Shown here: piece after piece, positions 36,024 through 43,192 of the stretch
How positions within the stretch are numbered: the stretch's first letter is position 1
Layout: every line of letters begins with the position of its first letter
Assembly: GCF_003054325.1 (NCBI RefSeq)
Contig: NZ_QBKU01000010.1
Span: 62,001-126,000, forward strand
Source: Sulfitobacter mediterraneus
GTDB lineage: Bacteria; Pseudomonadota; Alphaproteobacteria; Rhodobacterales; Rhodobacteraceae
DNA: 64,000 bases
Direction of reading: 5' to 3'
Position numbers and translations under genes: made by a program
Notes under the pieces: generated by a model
Seen by the model: only the letters and a program-made list of their open reading frames with translations
What the model was told of the DNA's origin: nothing
Database searches by the model: none

Positions 36024-36425
36024 ATGACCCGTTTTCTCCTTGCCGCCATGACGGCTTTGATTTTGCCAACTGGCGCGATGGCTGAAGCCTACGATTGTGA
36101 AACCAAGCATTTTGGTATTGGAGGCTGGGTGCCTGAGCGGATCATTCTTGCGTATGACACCGAGGCAGAGGTCGGATCGGCCTTTGATGCGATGATCAAT
36201 CATCTTCACAAAGCGCCCATTCCAGTTGATTGGGCCGCGCGCTCGGAGACGTCTTTTACTTTCAAGTGGAAGTTAAGAGGCCTCAAGGCGACAAACGGCG
36301 GCAAAGGCATCAACAGCTATCGCGTGACGCTTTTTACATCTCTGAACAAGTTCACTTTGAGCGGGCAGCGTCATGGTTATGACAATGTGATTAGCGCCTC
36401 GGGCACCTGCAAAAAGATCAAATAG
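36024..36425 (+). CDS. Secreted hypothetical protein, tandem paralogue 1
   Basis: A 133-aa protein with a signal peptide (MTRFLLAAMTALILPTGAMA, cleavage before EAYDC). The mature protein has only two cysteines, one near the start (AYDCE) and one near the end (GTCKKIK), likely forming a disulfide across the domain. It shares with the next gene the anchors YDC, GWxxP, Hx-KAP and G-x-CKK, so the two are tandem duplicates. No known family is recognised. The gap to paralogue 2 is 14 nt, indicating one transcript. Confidence 0.8.
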   Translation: MTRFLLAAMTALILPTGAMAEAYDCETKHFGIGGWVPERIILAYDTEAEVGSAFDAMINHLHKAPIPVDWAARSETSFTFKWKLRGLKATNGGKGINSYRVTLFTSLNKFTLSGQRHGYDNVISASGTCKKIK

Positions 36426-36439
36426 ACTAGGATGGTGTG

Positions 36440-36856
36440 ATGAAGAGTCTTTTGTTTTCTGTCGTTGCGATGGTTTCCCTCGCCACCAACGTCGCGGCCG
36501 CCCCAGCCTTCTTGTACGACTGCGACCTGCAGGGCACCGATCAGGCGCATGGCTGGATCACGCCCAAGATGGCCTTTGTTGTTGAAAAACAGGGCGAGGT
36601 TAAGGTTGTGGACGGTGTGGTGCTGCACTTTAACAAAGCGCCCCTTGCAACCAAAGTCTTGAGGAACGACGACAAACGGATGATCCTCAGATGGGTGGTG
36701 ACAAACGCAAAAGCCGACAGTGGGCGCACCTTCAACAACTTCAGATACCGCGCCTCGATCAGCAAAAGCTCGGGCAAGGTCGAAGTCACTGCAATACCGG
36801 CCCATTTTGACACCGGGGTTCGTGCGACAGGGGTTTGCAAGAAACGGACGAAATAG
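36440..36856 (+). CDS. Secreted hypothetical protein, tandem paralogue 2
   Basis: A 138-aa protein with a signal peptide (MKSLLFSVVAMVSLATNVAA, cleavage before APAFLYDC). As in paralogue 1, one cysteine lies near the mature N-terminus (LYDCD) and one near the C-terminus (TGVCKKRTK), with HGWITPK and LHFNKAPL between. Beta-rich composition suggests a small periplasmic or secreted beta-sandwich. ATG 36440 is chosen over GTG 36437 because AGGATG lies upstream at better spacing. Function unknown; sodB follows about 100 nt later. Confidence 0.8.
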   Translation: MKSLLFSVVAMVSLATNVAAAPAFLYDCDLQGTDQAHGWITPKMAFVVEKQGEVKVVDGVVLHFNKAPLATKVLRNDDKRMILRWVVTNAKADSGRTFNNFRYRASISKSSGKVEVTAIPAHFDTGVRATGVCKKRTK

Positions 36857-36952
36857 TGCCGGCAGCGGCCATTTGCACGACTGGACCTTGACGAACGCCC
36901 TTCTGGCACTCCATGTGATGCAGACGCAATTTCTAATCAGGAGGCCCACCTC

Positions 36953-37552
36953 ATGGCTTTTTCACTTCCCGATCTTCCCTACGCACACGATGCTCTTGCC
37001 TCAAAGGGCATGAGCGCCGAAACCCTCGAATTCCACCACGACAAGCACCACAATGCCTATGTTGTGAATGGCAACAAAGCGATTGAGGGCACCGAATGGG
37101 ATGGCAAATCGCTCGAAGAGATCATCAAGTGCACCTATGACGCGGGCGCGGTTGCGCAGAACGGTATCTTCAACAACATCAGCCAGCTTTGGAACCACAA
37201 CCAGTTCTGGGAAATGATGGGGCCGGATGGCAACGCGATGCCGGGTGAACTGGAAAAAGCGATCAACGAAAGCTTTGGCTCCGTCGACAAGATGAAAGAC
37301 GAATTCAAGGCCGCTGGCGCGGGTCAGTTCGGCTCTGGCTGGGCGTGGCTGGTCAAAGACGCCGATGGTGGTCTGAAGGTCACCAAAACCGAAAACGGTG
37401 TGAACCCGATCTGCTTTGGTCAGACGGCGCTTTTGGGTTGTGATGTATGGGAGCATTCCTACTACATCGATTTCCGCAACGCGCGTCCTGACTACCTGTC
37501 GAACTTCCTCGACAATCTGGTGAACTGGGAAAACGTGGCCTCGCGCCTCTGA
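36953..37552 (+). CDS. sodB: Superoxide dismutase, Fe-type
   Basis: Cytoplasmic dismutation of superoxide to oxygen and hydrogen peroxide. The 199-aa protein has the metal ligands His28 (FHHDKHHNAYV), His82 (QLWNHNQFW), Asp164 and His168 (CDVWEHSYYIDF). Gln78 in NNISQLWNH and the YIDFRNARPDYL tail are features of the iron rather than the manganese form; metal choice is inferred. A full AGGAGG site precedes ATG 36953. The last 28 nt of coding sequence recur 86 nt downstream (see the repeat entry). Confidence 0.96.
   Translation: MAFSLPDLPYAHDALASKGMSAETLEFHHDKHHNAYVVNGNKAIEGTEWDGKSLEEIIKCTYDAGAVAQNGIFNNISQLWNHNQFWEMMGPDGNAMPGELEKAINESFGSVDKMKDEFKAAGAGQFGSGWAWLVKDADGGLKVTKTENGVNPICFGQTALLGCDVWEHSYYIDFRNARPDYLSNFLDNLVNWENVASRL
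37520..37547 (+). repeat. Direct repeat, copy 1 (inside sodB 3' end)
   Basis: These 28 nt, encoding the region NWENVASR near the SodB C-terminus, are repeated without mismatch at 37606-37633. Confidence 0.9.
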
Positions 37553-37605
37553 TTGTCAGTTGGGCTCTCCCAGTCACTGACGCCCGCCGCATCGCGGCCG
37601 GTTGA

Positions 37606-37633
37606 GTGAACTGGGAAAACGTGGCCTCGCGCC
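37606..37633 (+). repeat. Direct repeat, copy 2 (downstream of sodB)
   Basis: An exact 28-nt copy of 37520-37547 in non-coding DNA, 54 nt after the sodB stop. It appears to be the scar of a short tandem duplication or local replication slippage; 58 nt separate the copies. Confidence 0.9.
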
Positions 37634-37655
37634 GGTTAACCCTCTCTAAGCTATT

Positions 37656-37685
37656 CGCAGCGTGCCGCTCGTTCGGCACGCTGCG
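37656..37685. terminator. Strong hairpin downstream of sodB
   Basis: A 12-bp perfect stem (CGCAGCGTGCCG / CGGCACGCTGCG) with a 6-nt loop CTCGTT, about 100 nt past sodB. It lacks a T-run on either strand, so it may act as a 3' stabiliser or a weak terminator. The rest of the 387-nt gap (37553-37939) shows the sodB repeat and the promoter at 37878 but no gene. Confidence 0.5.
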
Positions 37686-37877
37686 CCCCCAACCAACTCT
37701 GGCCTTAGGCGCTCAATTGCATCCGCCGGGTTGCTGGCATCTTTCTTTTCACATCATTTAAATTCTCCAACGGGCCCGTGACCGTCAGGCGATTTACCTG
37801 ACCTGAGCTTGGCGCTACCCGGGGGGCTCCGTCCATGTTTCCGGGATGGGAAACAGCCTTCAAACAGACCTCGCGAT

Positions 37878-37902
37878 GGAACTTCTCCGCCCTCCCAACG
37901 TT
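37878..37902 (+). promoter_or_regulatory. GGAAC-N16-CGTT promoter (EcfG-like stress sigma)
   Basis: GGAAC at 37878-37882 and CGTT at 37899-37902 with a 16-nt spacer match the alphaproteobacterial general stress (EcfG) consensus exactly. Transcription would start about 30 nt before ATG 37940 with its AGGAGG site. The genes downstream are of the small hydrophilic type often under such control. The match is by eye; other ECF sigma factors can recognise similar boxes. Confidence 0.5.
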
Positions 37903-37939
37903 GGTTTTCAGATGGAAATACAACAAACAGGAGGCCCCC

Positions 37940-38149
37940 ATGGCAGAGCGGCACCGCTCCCAAGACGGCAGCAAAGACAGCGAGAAAATCCTCGGTGACA
38001 CCACCCAAATCAGCCAGCAAGGCCGTTCCGGCGGAGATTTGCAGCGCGACGTGGCCACGCAGGACGAAGAAAAACGCGCCACCCAACGCCCCGCTGGCGC
38101 AACCCGCGTCACTGGCAAGGACAAACGCAACCACGGAGATGCAGCATGA
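37940..38149 (+). CDS. Small hydrophilic hypothetical protein (69 aa)
   Basis: A 69-aa, strongly charged protein without hydrophobic segments, rich in Arg, Asp, Gln, Gly and Lys (SEKILGDTTQISQQGRSGGD, then ATQDEEKRATQRPAGATRVT). Such composition suggests an intrinsically disordered stress protein. An AGGAGG ribosome site precedes ATG 37940. It overlaps the host-attachment-family gene by 4 nt and is preceded by an EcfG-like promoter, so the two form a probable stress operon. I do not recognise a named family. Confidence 0.8.
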   Translation: MAERHRSQDGSKDSEKILGDTTQISQQGRSGGDLQRDVATQDEEKRATQRPAGATRVTGKDKRNHGDAA

Positions 38150-38601
38150 CCCAGATCGACAACGGCACATGGGTTCTGATCGCGGACGGCGAGAAGGCCC
38201 TTTTCCTCGAAAACAAAACCGATGGGCAAGATCCCTTCTTTGAGGTCTTCCGCGAAGAGGAACAAGACAACCCGCCCAACCGCGAGCAAGCTGCAAATCG
38301 GCCCGGACGGTTCAACGATGGCCCCTCGGTGCATCGCTCAGCGGTTGCTGACACCGACTGGCATGAGCTGGCCAAAGACCGGTTTGCCCATGACCTCGCC
38401 GATATTCTGTACAAACAGGCCCACAAAGGCCGGTTCAGTAAGTTGGTGATTGTTGCGCCGCCCAATACGCTGGGTGAGTTGCGGCAGGAACTGCACCAGG
38501 AGGTCACGCAAAAGGTGATCGGTGAAGTGCCCAAAACCCTGACCAATCACCCAATCGATGAGATCGAAAAGATTGTGAGCACCGAATTGGCTGCAGCCTA
38601 A
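38146..38601 (+). CDS. Host attachment family protein
   Basis: A 151-aa protein of the family named for a protein required for attachment to host cells (PF10116-type). The sequence has the family blocks WVLIADGEKALFLEN at the start, VHRSAVADTDWHELAKDRFA, KLVIVAPPNTLGELR and IGEVPKTLTNHPIDEIEKI at the end. The fold resembles release-factor eRF1 domain 3-like proteins; the biochemical role is not established, and the name reflects one plant-associated member. It overlaps the 69-aa gene by 4 nt. Confidence 0.88.
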   Translation: MTQIDNGTWVLIADGEKALFLENKTDGQDPFFEVFREEEQDNPPNREQAANRPGRFNDGPSVHRSAVADTDWHELAKDRFAHDLADILYKQAHKGRFSKLVIVAPPNTLGELRQELHQEVTQKVIGEVPKTLTNHPIDEIEKIVSTELAAA

Positions 38602-38614
38602 GGGGCTAACATTC

Positions 38615-38640
38615 GGCGGCGGGGCAGGGCCCTCGCCGCC
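38615..38640 (+). terminator. Hairpin after the host-attachment gene
   Basis: GGCGGCGGGG pairs with CCCTCGCCGCC through a 10-bp stem with one G-T pair and a short loop; a TTTT follows only at 38650. It is 13 nt after the stop codon, a probable terminator. The remaining gap to 38918 holds the small minus-strand ORF listed next. Confidence 0.5.
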
Positions 38641-38720
38641 AAAGACTGCTTTTCACGTTGAAAAATGTGGCAAACGCGCCACACGGCGAGGCAAGCGCAG
38701 GCAGGGTGCCAAAAGGGCCC

Positions 38721-38894
38721 TCACGCGGTTCTCGAAGGTATTCCTTGCCGCGTGATATTCGGCCGTCGTTCCGTCAAGACAAGGCGGACCGCCTCGCCGA
38801 TCTTCTCGGGCGCCAGACGCCGCAGCACGCCAAAACCGCTGACCATTATGTACCCAAACGGTAAGGCAACCGCAGCGCTCTTGACCGATGTCAT
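38721..38894 (-). CDS. Possible small ORF (57 aa) downstream of the LOG-family gene
   Basis: On the minus strand an ATG at 38894 opens 57 codons to TGA at 38721, starting 24 nt after the LOG-family stop and in the same direction. The middle (FGVLRRLAPEKIGEAVRLVL) uses strongly GC-ending codons like real genes here, but the last ten codons include rare ones (ATA, AGA) and no good ribosome site is seen. It could be a genuine small gene of the LOG operon or the remnant of a decayed enzyme gene. Confidence 0.3.
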   Translation of the reverse strand: MTSVKSAAVALPFGYIMVSGFGVLRRLAPEKIGEAVRLVLTERRPNITRQGIPSRTA

Positions 38895-38918
38895 CTCTCA
38901 GAAGGTACAGATCAAAGG

Positions 38919-39470
38919 TCAGGAAAAATCAGCCTGGATCTTGACTAGGGCCGCCGCGGCACTGTCGCAGATTGTGATGTAATCGAGCACGCTTGCATCT
39001 GCAAAGCCGCGCGCCACAACATGTTGCAGCAGCGTCATCAGTGGATCCCAATAACTATTTGTATTCACAAGATAAACGGGCTTGTCGTGCAGTCCCAGTT
39101 GCCGCCATGTCAGCACCTCAAACAGTTCATCCAAAGACCCCGCGCCGCCGGGCAAAACCGCCACAGCATCGCAGTTCATGAACATCACTTTTTTGCGTTC
39201 ATGCATGGTTTCGGTCACCACATAGCTGGTCAAATCGGTCTTGCCGACCTCCCAATCCACAAGGTGTTTTGGGATCACGCCAAAGGTGGTGCCGCCCGCC
39301 GATTGTGCCGCGCGCGCGACGCTGCCCATCAGGCCAACATCGCCAGCGCCATAGACCAACCGAAGCCCCGCCTTGGCCAATCCGCGGCCCAGCATTTCGG
39401 CATCGGCGGTAAAGGCCGGATCGTCGCCGGGGCGTGATCCACAATAAACGCACAAAGATTTCTGAACCAT
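38919..39470 (-). CDS. LOG family protein (cytokinin riboside 5'-monophosphate phosphoribohydrolase-like)
   Basis: A 183-aa protein of the LOG/TIGR00730 family, often misnamed lysine decarboxylase. These enzymes cleave the N-glycosidic bond of nucleoside 5'-monophosphates. The nucleotide-binding features are VYCGSRPGDDPAF near the start, LVYGAGDVGLMGSVARAA, and the PGGAGSLDELFEVLTWRQLG motif (family PGGxGTxxE, with Ser in place of Thr). The start ATG 39470 is followed by KSLCVYCGSR as expected. The physiological substrate is unknown; purine nucleotide salvage is most likely in bacteria. Confidence 0.93.
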   Translation of the reverse strand: MVQKSLCVYCGSRPGDDPAFTADAEMLGRGLAKAGLRLVYGAGDVGLMGSVARAAQSAGGTTFGVIPKHLVDWEVGKTDLTSYVVTETMHERKKVMFMNCDAVAVLPGGAGSLDELFEVLTWRQLGLHDKPVYLVNTNSYWDPLMTLLQHVVARGFADASVLDYITICDSAAAALVKIQADFS

Positions 39471-39570
39471 GTCGCCTCCTGAGCCAAAAAAAATGCCGCG
39501 CTAAGGGGGCGCGTTTTGACCCCTGTTAGACTGCTTGCTAGAAAGGCTCAACCTTGGGGGAACGAAAGTC

Positions 39571-41277
39571 ATGAGCAAGTTTTTGGCCGGTCTGGGCGGC
39601 GCGTCCGGCGCCGCGGTGGCGGGTGCTGTTGGAGTGGTCATCGCAGGTGCGGCGGCCTGGGTCCAGTTTGGCCGCGAAGACCCCGCGACGGTGATCCCGG
39701 CGGCGCAAGTGAAACCAGCGCCGGCGCCTGCGGTTCAACAGACCGAAACTGCCGAAGTGCCAGAGACCGAAACGGCCCCTACGCCCTCGGTCGAAACAGC
39801 GGAAGCCGAGCCAGAATCCGTCTCACCAGATCCTGCCCCGGAAGAAAAGGCCACCGAATCCGCAATGGCCGAGATCCCGGCGCCCCCGGCCTTTGACGAG
39901 GTGCGCCGCGAAGAGGACGGTATGACGGTGATCGCAGGCCGCGCCGCGCCGGGCGCTATTGTTCAGATCCTTCAGGACGGTGTCGAGATCGCAAAGACGA
40001 CCGCAGACGGATCGGGCAAATTTGCTGCCTTGATGATGATCCTGCCGGATGGAAAGCCCCACGCCCTGTCGCTGATGCAGATGGTGGATGGCAACGAAAT
40101 CCTGTCTGACGGTGAGATCATTCTTGCCCCCCTTGCCGCACCTGTGGTGGTTGCCGAAGCGGCACAGGAACCCGAAACGCCGGAACCCGTGGCTGAGGCA
40201 GAGACTGTAACTGCGCAAGCCGCCGAACCCGTCACGCCAAAAGCTGAGGATGCTGAAACGGCCCAGATCGCGGACGGGACGGATCCCGTTACACCGCAAA
40301 CCTCGCAGACAGCGCCAGAAGCAGCCACGGCTGAAAGCGGAGCGGAGCGGGATACGGAAACTGCCGAATTGGCCGAACCGGTAACAGAGGCCGCCGTCCT
40401 CCCCGCGCCAACGCCGGAGGCATTGCCAGACACAACAACCGACACGCCGGACCCCGCGCCAGAAGTTGCAGCCGCCACGGTTGAGCCGGCCAATGATCAG
40501 GCCGAAACCGCGATCGCCCAACCCGAAGCCGAAACGCCAATCGACCCGGCACCAGCGGTTGTTGCTGCGGTAGAGCCCGCAACAGATCCAGCGACAAAGC
40601 CCGCCGCGACCGCGCAAGAACCGACCGCCGCGCCAGAAGAAACTCCTCCGCAACCGGCGGAAACCACGGTCGCCGAAACCGCGCCCGCGCCTGAGGCAAC
40701 CGCAGAACCGAACGTTGCTGACGCGCCTGTCGAGGACGCCCCTGCACAGGTCGCGGTGCTGAAATCAACTTCAGAAGGGGTTGAACTGCTCAATCCCGCA
40801 ACGCCAGTGATCGACAACAGCGTCGCCCTCGACACGATCAGCTATGCAGACAACGGTGACGTTCTGCTGTCGGGCCGGGCAAAAGGCGACACCCGCAACG
40901 TGCGGGCCTACCTCAACAACACCGCCATCGCCGATTTCCCCGTTTCCGCTGACGGGCGATGGGGCGGCACGGTCCAAGGCATCGCGGCGGGTATCTATAC
41001 CTTGCGGGTCGATGGACTTGCGGCATCAGGCAGCGTGACCCACCGGCTTGAAACCCCGTTCAAACGCGAATCCCAAACGGTTCTGGCCGAAGCCACACAA
41101 GACCTCGAAGGGCCGATCAAGGCCATCACTGTCCAAAAAGGCGCAACGCTCTGGGCCATTGCCCGGGATCGCTACGGCGATGGGCTGCTTTATGTACGGG
41201 TGTTTGACGCCAACCGGGATGCGATCCGCGATCCGGATCTGATCTATCCCGGACAGGTCTTTGATCTTCCTGACTGA
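39571..41277 (+). CDS. LysM domain protein with long acidic Ala/Pro/Glu-rich region
   Basis: About 568 aa. It begins with a hydrophobic Gly/Ala-rich segment ([21 protein letters not shown], a signal-anchor), has an Ig-like segment at about 120-200 ([20 protein letters not shown] ... [10 protein letters not shown]), then about 200 residues of Ala/Pro/Glu/Thr-rich low-complexity sequence, a second similar segment ([20 protein letters not shown]), and ends with a LysM domain ([20 protein letters not shown] to [10 protein letters not shown]). LysM binds peptidoglycan, so it is probably an envelope-anchored protein spanning the periplasm. ATG 39571 is preferred over 39535. Such proteins are common near cell-envelope genes in Rhodobacteraceae; exact role unknown. 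Confidence 0.85.
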   Translation: MSKFLAGLGGASGAAVAGAVGVVIAGAAAWVQFGREDPATVIPAAQVKPAPAPAVQQTETAEVPETETAPTPSVETAEAEPESVSPDPAPEEKATESAMAEIPAPPAFDEVRREEDGMTVIAGRAAPGAIVQILQDGVEIAKTTADGSGKFAALMMILPDGKPHALSLMQMVDGNEILSDGEIILAPLAAPVVVAEAAQEPETPEPVAEAETVTAQAAEPVTPKAEDAETAQIADGTDPVTPQTSQTAPEAATAESGAERDTETAELAEPVTEAAVLPAPTPEALPDTTTDTPDPAPEVAAATVEPANDQAETAIAQPEAETPIDPAPAVVAAVEPATDPATKPAATAQEPTAAPEETPPQPAETTVAETAPAPEATAEPNVADAPVEDAPAQVAVLKSTSEGVELLNPATPVIDNSVALDTISYADNGDVLLSGRAKGDTRNVRAYLNNTAIADFPVSADGRWGGTVQGIAAGIYTLRVDGLAASGSVTHRLETPFKRESQTVLAEATQDLEGPIKAITVQKGATLWAIARDRYGDGLLYVRVFDANRDAIRDPDLIYPGQVFDLPD

Positions 41278-41284
41278 CGGAATA

Positions 41285-41410
41285 GGGGGCCAGCCCCCAC
41301 CGCCGCTGCGCGGCGCTTCCCCCGGAGGTTTTTCTGGCCAAATGAAGACAAGAGCGCCTCTTTCTTCATTTGGCCTTTAAACCTCTGGGGTCCGGGGCAA
41401 GGCCCCGGGT
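41285..41410. repeat. Composite intergenic hairpin region with interspersed repeat
   Basis: The gap between the LysM gene and rpiB (convergent) holds three inverted repeats: GGGGGCCAGCCCCC at 41285-41298; a long one with arms 41325-41348 and 41363-41385 (GAGGTTT plus GGCCAAATGAAGA, matching apart from a short internal mismatch); and CCGGGGC-AAG-GCCCCGG near 41392-41408. The left arm core TTTTTCTGGCCAAATGAAG recurs at 45099-45117 with one change. Likely a bidirectional terminator built from an interspersed repeat family. Confidence 0.65.
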
Positions 41411-41438
41411 GTTTGCCACGGAGACAGGCCGTGGTGTT

Positions 41439-41888
41439 TTACGCCTCAAGGGCCTTGATCATGTCCACACGGATGGCGTGGCGTCCGCCTTCAAATTCGG
41501 CGCTTAGGAAGGCGTCAACGATGCTCAACGCCAGACCTTCGCCGATCACCCGTGCGCCCATCGACAGGATGTTGGCGTCATTGTGCTGGCGGATCATTGC
41601 AGCCGAGAACGTGTCAGAGCAGACGCCGCAGCGCACGCCTTTGACCTTGTTGGCGGCCATCATGATCCCTTGGCCGGTCCCGCAGAGGATGATCCCGAAT
41701 TGGCAATCACCGGATGCTACTTTTTGTGCCGCCGCTTGACCGTGATCGGGGTAATGGGTGCTTTCAGGTGTTGCCGGGCCGATATCCACGGCCTCCCACC
41801 CAAGCGAAGTGATATGCGCGGCAATTGTTTGGCGCAGATCAATGGCCGTGTGATCACTTGATAGTACGATCCGTTTTGTGTCGGTCAT
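41439..41888 (-). CDS. rpiB: Ribose-5-phosphate isomerase B
   Basis: Interconverts ribose 5-phosphate and ribulose 5-phosphate in the pentose phosphate pathway. The 149-aa product has the RpiB/LacAB fold features: VLSSDHTAIDLRQ at the N-terminus, STHYPDHG, the catalytic Cys69 in IILCGTGQGIMMAAN, and the conserved ARQHNDANIL-like motif (here MIRQHNDANILSMGARV). ATG 41888 is chosen because the family begins there; the frame is open to 41948. It is divergent from the quinone-reductase-like gene. Confidence 0.95.
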   Translation of the reverse strand: MTDTKRIVLSSDHTAIDLRQTIAAHITSLGWEAVDIGPATPESTHYPDHGQAAAQKVASGDCQFGIILCGTGQGIMMAANKVKGVRCGVCSDTFSAAMIRQHNDANILSMGARVIGEGLALSIVDAFLSAEFEGGRHAIRVDMIKALEA

Positions 41889-42043
41889 GGCAGGGGAGTC
41901 CCGTTTTTCAAGGCAGATTGGAATGTGCCGCCCTTGGATCATCTGCACATGGGTTTGTCAATTTTGAAGGCCTGCCTGTGCCGCCGATTGACAGCCTTTC
42001 GGTTTTCTTTGAGGGTTTCATCCGACCAATCGTGGAGAGAGCT

Positions 42044-43090
42044 ATGCCCATCCCCCAGAAAATGAGCGGCGTTGTATTGGCAGGTCACGGCGGGCCGGAG
42101 ATGTTGGAGTGGCACGATGACCTGCCTGTTCCAACGCCGGGGCGTGCTGACGTCGTGGTCAAGGTCGGTGCAGCGGCGGTCAACAACACCGATATCAACA
42201 CCCGTCTTGCATGGTATTCCAAGGGCGCGGCTAAGGCAGATGATGCCACCTGGTCAGGCAAGCCGCTGACCTTTCCGCGCGTTCAGGGTGCCGATATCTG
42301 CGGGCAGATTGTTGCGGTTGGGCAGGACATAGGCCCGTCCCGGATCGGAGAGCGGGTGTTGATCGAGCCGTGCCTGCGCGAGGCGGATGGCGCGGCCCTG
42401 GATAGGGCATGGTACATCGGGTCCGAATGTGACGGTGGATTTGCCCAATACACCAAGGTGGCCGCAGGCCATGCCTATGCGATCAACAGCGATCTGACGG
42501 ATGTTGAGCTGGCCTCTTTTCCCTGCTCCTATTCCACGGCGGAAAACATGTTGACCCGTGCAAAGGTCTGCAAGGGCGACCGGGTGCTGGTCACCGGCGC
42601 ATCGGGCGGCGTGGGATCGGCGGCGGTGCAACTGGCACAGGCCCGCGGCGCCGAGGTGATCGCGGTCACCAGCGCTGCCAAGGCGGAGGCATTGACCCGC
42701 CTTGGCGCCGTCCAAACGCTGGACCGCGGTGATGATTTTGTTGCGAATGTGGGTGAGGGCTGCATCGATGTGGTGATTGATTTGGTCGCAGGGCCAAGCT
42801 GGCCTGTTCTGCTTGATCTGCTGCGCCCGGGCGGGCGCTATGCGGTGGCAGGGGCCATTGGCGGGCCAATGGTGGAGCTGGACGTGCGCACGCTTTACCT
42901 CAAAGACCTCAGCTTTTTCGGCTGTACAGTTCTGGAACCAGAAGTGTTTGGCAATCTGATCGGGCGCATCGAGCGCAAGGAGATCGCCCCATTGGTGGCA
43001 CAGATCCATCCCCTTGCCGATATTGGCGTTGCGCAAAAGGCGTTTGGCGAAAAAGGTTACATCGGGAAAATCGTCTTGAAGGTTGATTGA
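42044..43090 (+). CDS. Zinc-type alcohol dehydrogenase-like / quinone oxidoreductase family protein
   Basis: A 348-aa MDR-superfamily oxidoreductase. The N-terminal GroES-like domain includes VVVKVGAAAVNNTDINTRL and GADICGQIVAVGQDI; the Rossmann domain contains VLVTGASGGVGSAAVQLAQA around residue 185. The catalytic zinc-binding cysteine pair of true alcohol dehydrogenases is missing, favouring a quinone oxidoreductase-like NADPH-dependent enzyme. ATG 42044 has GTGGAGAG 6 nt upstream. The substrate is unknown. The Atm1-type transporter follows 102 nt later. Confidence 0.88.
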   Translation: MPIPQKMSGVVLAGHGGPEMLEWHDDLPVPTPGRADVVVKVGAAAVNNTDINTRLAWYSKGAAKADDATWSGKPLTFPRVQGADICGQIVAVGQDIGPSRIGERVLIEPCLREADGAALDRAWYIGSECDGGFAQYTKVAAGHAYAINSDLTDVELASFPCSYSTAENMLTRAKVCKGDRVLVTGASGGVGSAAVQLAQARGAEVIAVTSAAKAEALTRLGAVQTLDRGDDFVANVGEGCIDVVIDLVAGPSWPVLLDLLRPGGRYAVAGAIGGPMVELDVRTLYLKDLSFFGCTVLEPEVFGNLIGRIERKEIAPLVAQIHPLADIGVAQKAFGEKGYIGKIVLKVD

Positions 43091-43192
43091 TTGGTCCGTC
43101 GCGGTGCCGTCAATGGCGCGGGAAATGCGCACCGCCACTGGCAACTGCCGGATCAGCGGCCTATGTAACGGGGAACCCGAATTGGAACTCCT

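Noticed and set aside
38658-38864. Plus-strand frame of 68 codons starting with TTG
   Set aside because: TTG start without ribosome site, atypical composition, and it opposes the more coding-like minus-strand frame.
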